Shown here: positions 6,236 to 6,374 of the stretch, piece after piece
How the letters are laid out: each line of letters begins with the position of its first letter
Position numbering within the stretch: position 1 is the stretch's first letter
Origin: Moraxellaceae bacterium
GTDB taxonomy: Bacteria; Pseudomonadota; Gammaproteobacteria; Pseudomonadales; Moraxellaceae
Assembly (NCBI GenBank): GCA_030684415.1
Contig: JAUXNL010000479.1
Span: forward strand, 1 to 6,374
Direction: 5' to 3'
Length of the DNA: 6,374 nt
Notes under the pieces: model-generated
Told to the model about the DNA's origin: nothing
The model's database searches: none
Seen by the model: only the letters and a program-made list of their open reading frames with translations
Made by a program: the position numbers and the translations under genes

Positions 6236-6374
6236 ATGAAAATCATCACGACAAAACCGCCCGCCTTGCAGGCCCCGACCGTTTCAGTCGTGCACCTCAA
6301 CTTCATGCTTGAAAGCGCGCGTGAAATGGGTGCGCATCTTGATCCGGTGCTGCAAGCACTGGGGCTCGATGCAG
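6236..6374 (+). CDS. Probable AraC-family transcriptional regulator, N-terminus (partial)
   Basis: An open frame from the ATG at 6236 runs off the window end after 46 codons. Residues from about 16 on (VSVVHLNFMLESAREMGAHL followed by DPVLQALGLDA) resemble the start of the effector-binding domain of AraC regulators of the OruR/arabinose-binding-type family, whose first helix pair reads roughly as 'hhxxhLxxAxxxGhdxxxLLxxhGL'. The helix-turn-helix DNA-binding domain expected near the C-terminus is outside the window, so the call is provisional. The start has only GGGA immediately before the ATG, too close to act as a normal Shine-Dalgarno site. Divergence from the esterase across 106 bases suggests it regulates that gene, itself, or both. 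No alternative start in this frame with a better ribosome site is visible. Confidence 0.65.
   Translation, partial: MKIITTKPPALQAPTVSVVHLNFMLESAREMGAHLDPVLQALGLDA

Overview
The window looks like chromosomal DNA from a GC-rich proteobacterium, most likely gamma- or betaproteobacterial. This rests on tightly packed genes with Shine-Dalgarno sites, a biotin-dependent carboxylase followed by acetoacetyl-CoA synthetase (a common proteobacterial leucine-catabolism arrangement), a Tat-exported GMC dehydrogenase pair, and an AraC-type regulator. There is no rRNA, tRNA, CRISPR, insertion sequence, phage gene or origin. I cannot name the species.

Layout. (1) Positions 1-2073, plus strand: the last 41 codons of a biotin-dependent acyl-CoA carboxylase subunit (AMKMEH biotinylation site; probably 3-methylcrotonyl-CoA carboxylase alpha). 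It overlaps by ATGA a complete 649-residue acetoacetyl-CoA synthetase. Together they fit the end of a leucine/isovalerate degradation operon, in which acetoacetate from HMG-CoA cleavage is re-activated with CoA. (2) Positions 2164-2199: a perfect 16-bp-stem hairpin with T tracts in both directions, serving as a shared terminator between convergent operons. (3) Positions 2218-4459, minus strand: a two-gene unit encoding a 196-residue Tat-signal small subunit followed by a 529-residue GMC-family FAD dehydrogenase catalytic subunit. The catalytic subunit carries a C-x5-C-x3-C triad like the [3Fe-4S] site of bacterial FAD glucose dehydrogenases and has no signal of its own, so the complex is probably co-exported to the periplasm. 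(4) Positions 4460-4617: a regulatory gap with a nested dyad and a weak sigma-54-like motif. (5) Positions 4618-6129, minus strand: a 503-residue type-B carboxylesterase with a complete Ser-Glu-His triad. (6) From 6236, plus strand: the start of a probable AraC-family regulator, divergent from the esterase and cut by the window end.

The plus-strand operon is central carbon/amino-acid catabolism. The minus-strand genes look like accessory oxidation and hydrolysis functions of unknown substrate. The AraC-type regulator is the natural candidate for controlling the esterase. The most unusual observation is that the GMC subunit has Asn (residue 460) where the family normally has the first catalytic His of the HPxGTxRMG-type motif, while the second conserved position (Asn503) is normal. 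I see no convincing evidence of a wholly new system here. The dehydrogenase pair, with its missing electron-acceptor gene and unusual active site, is the best lead.
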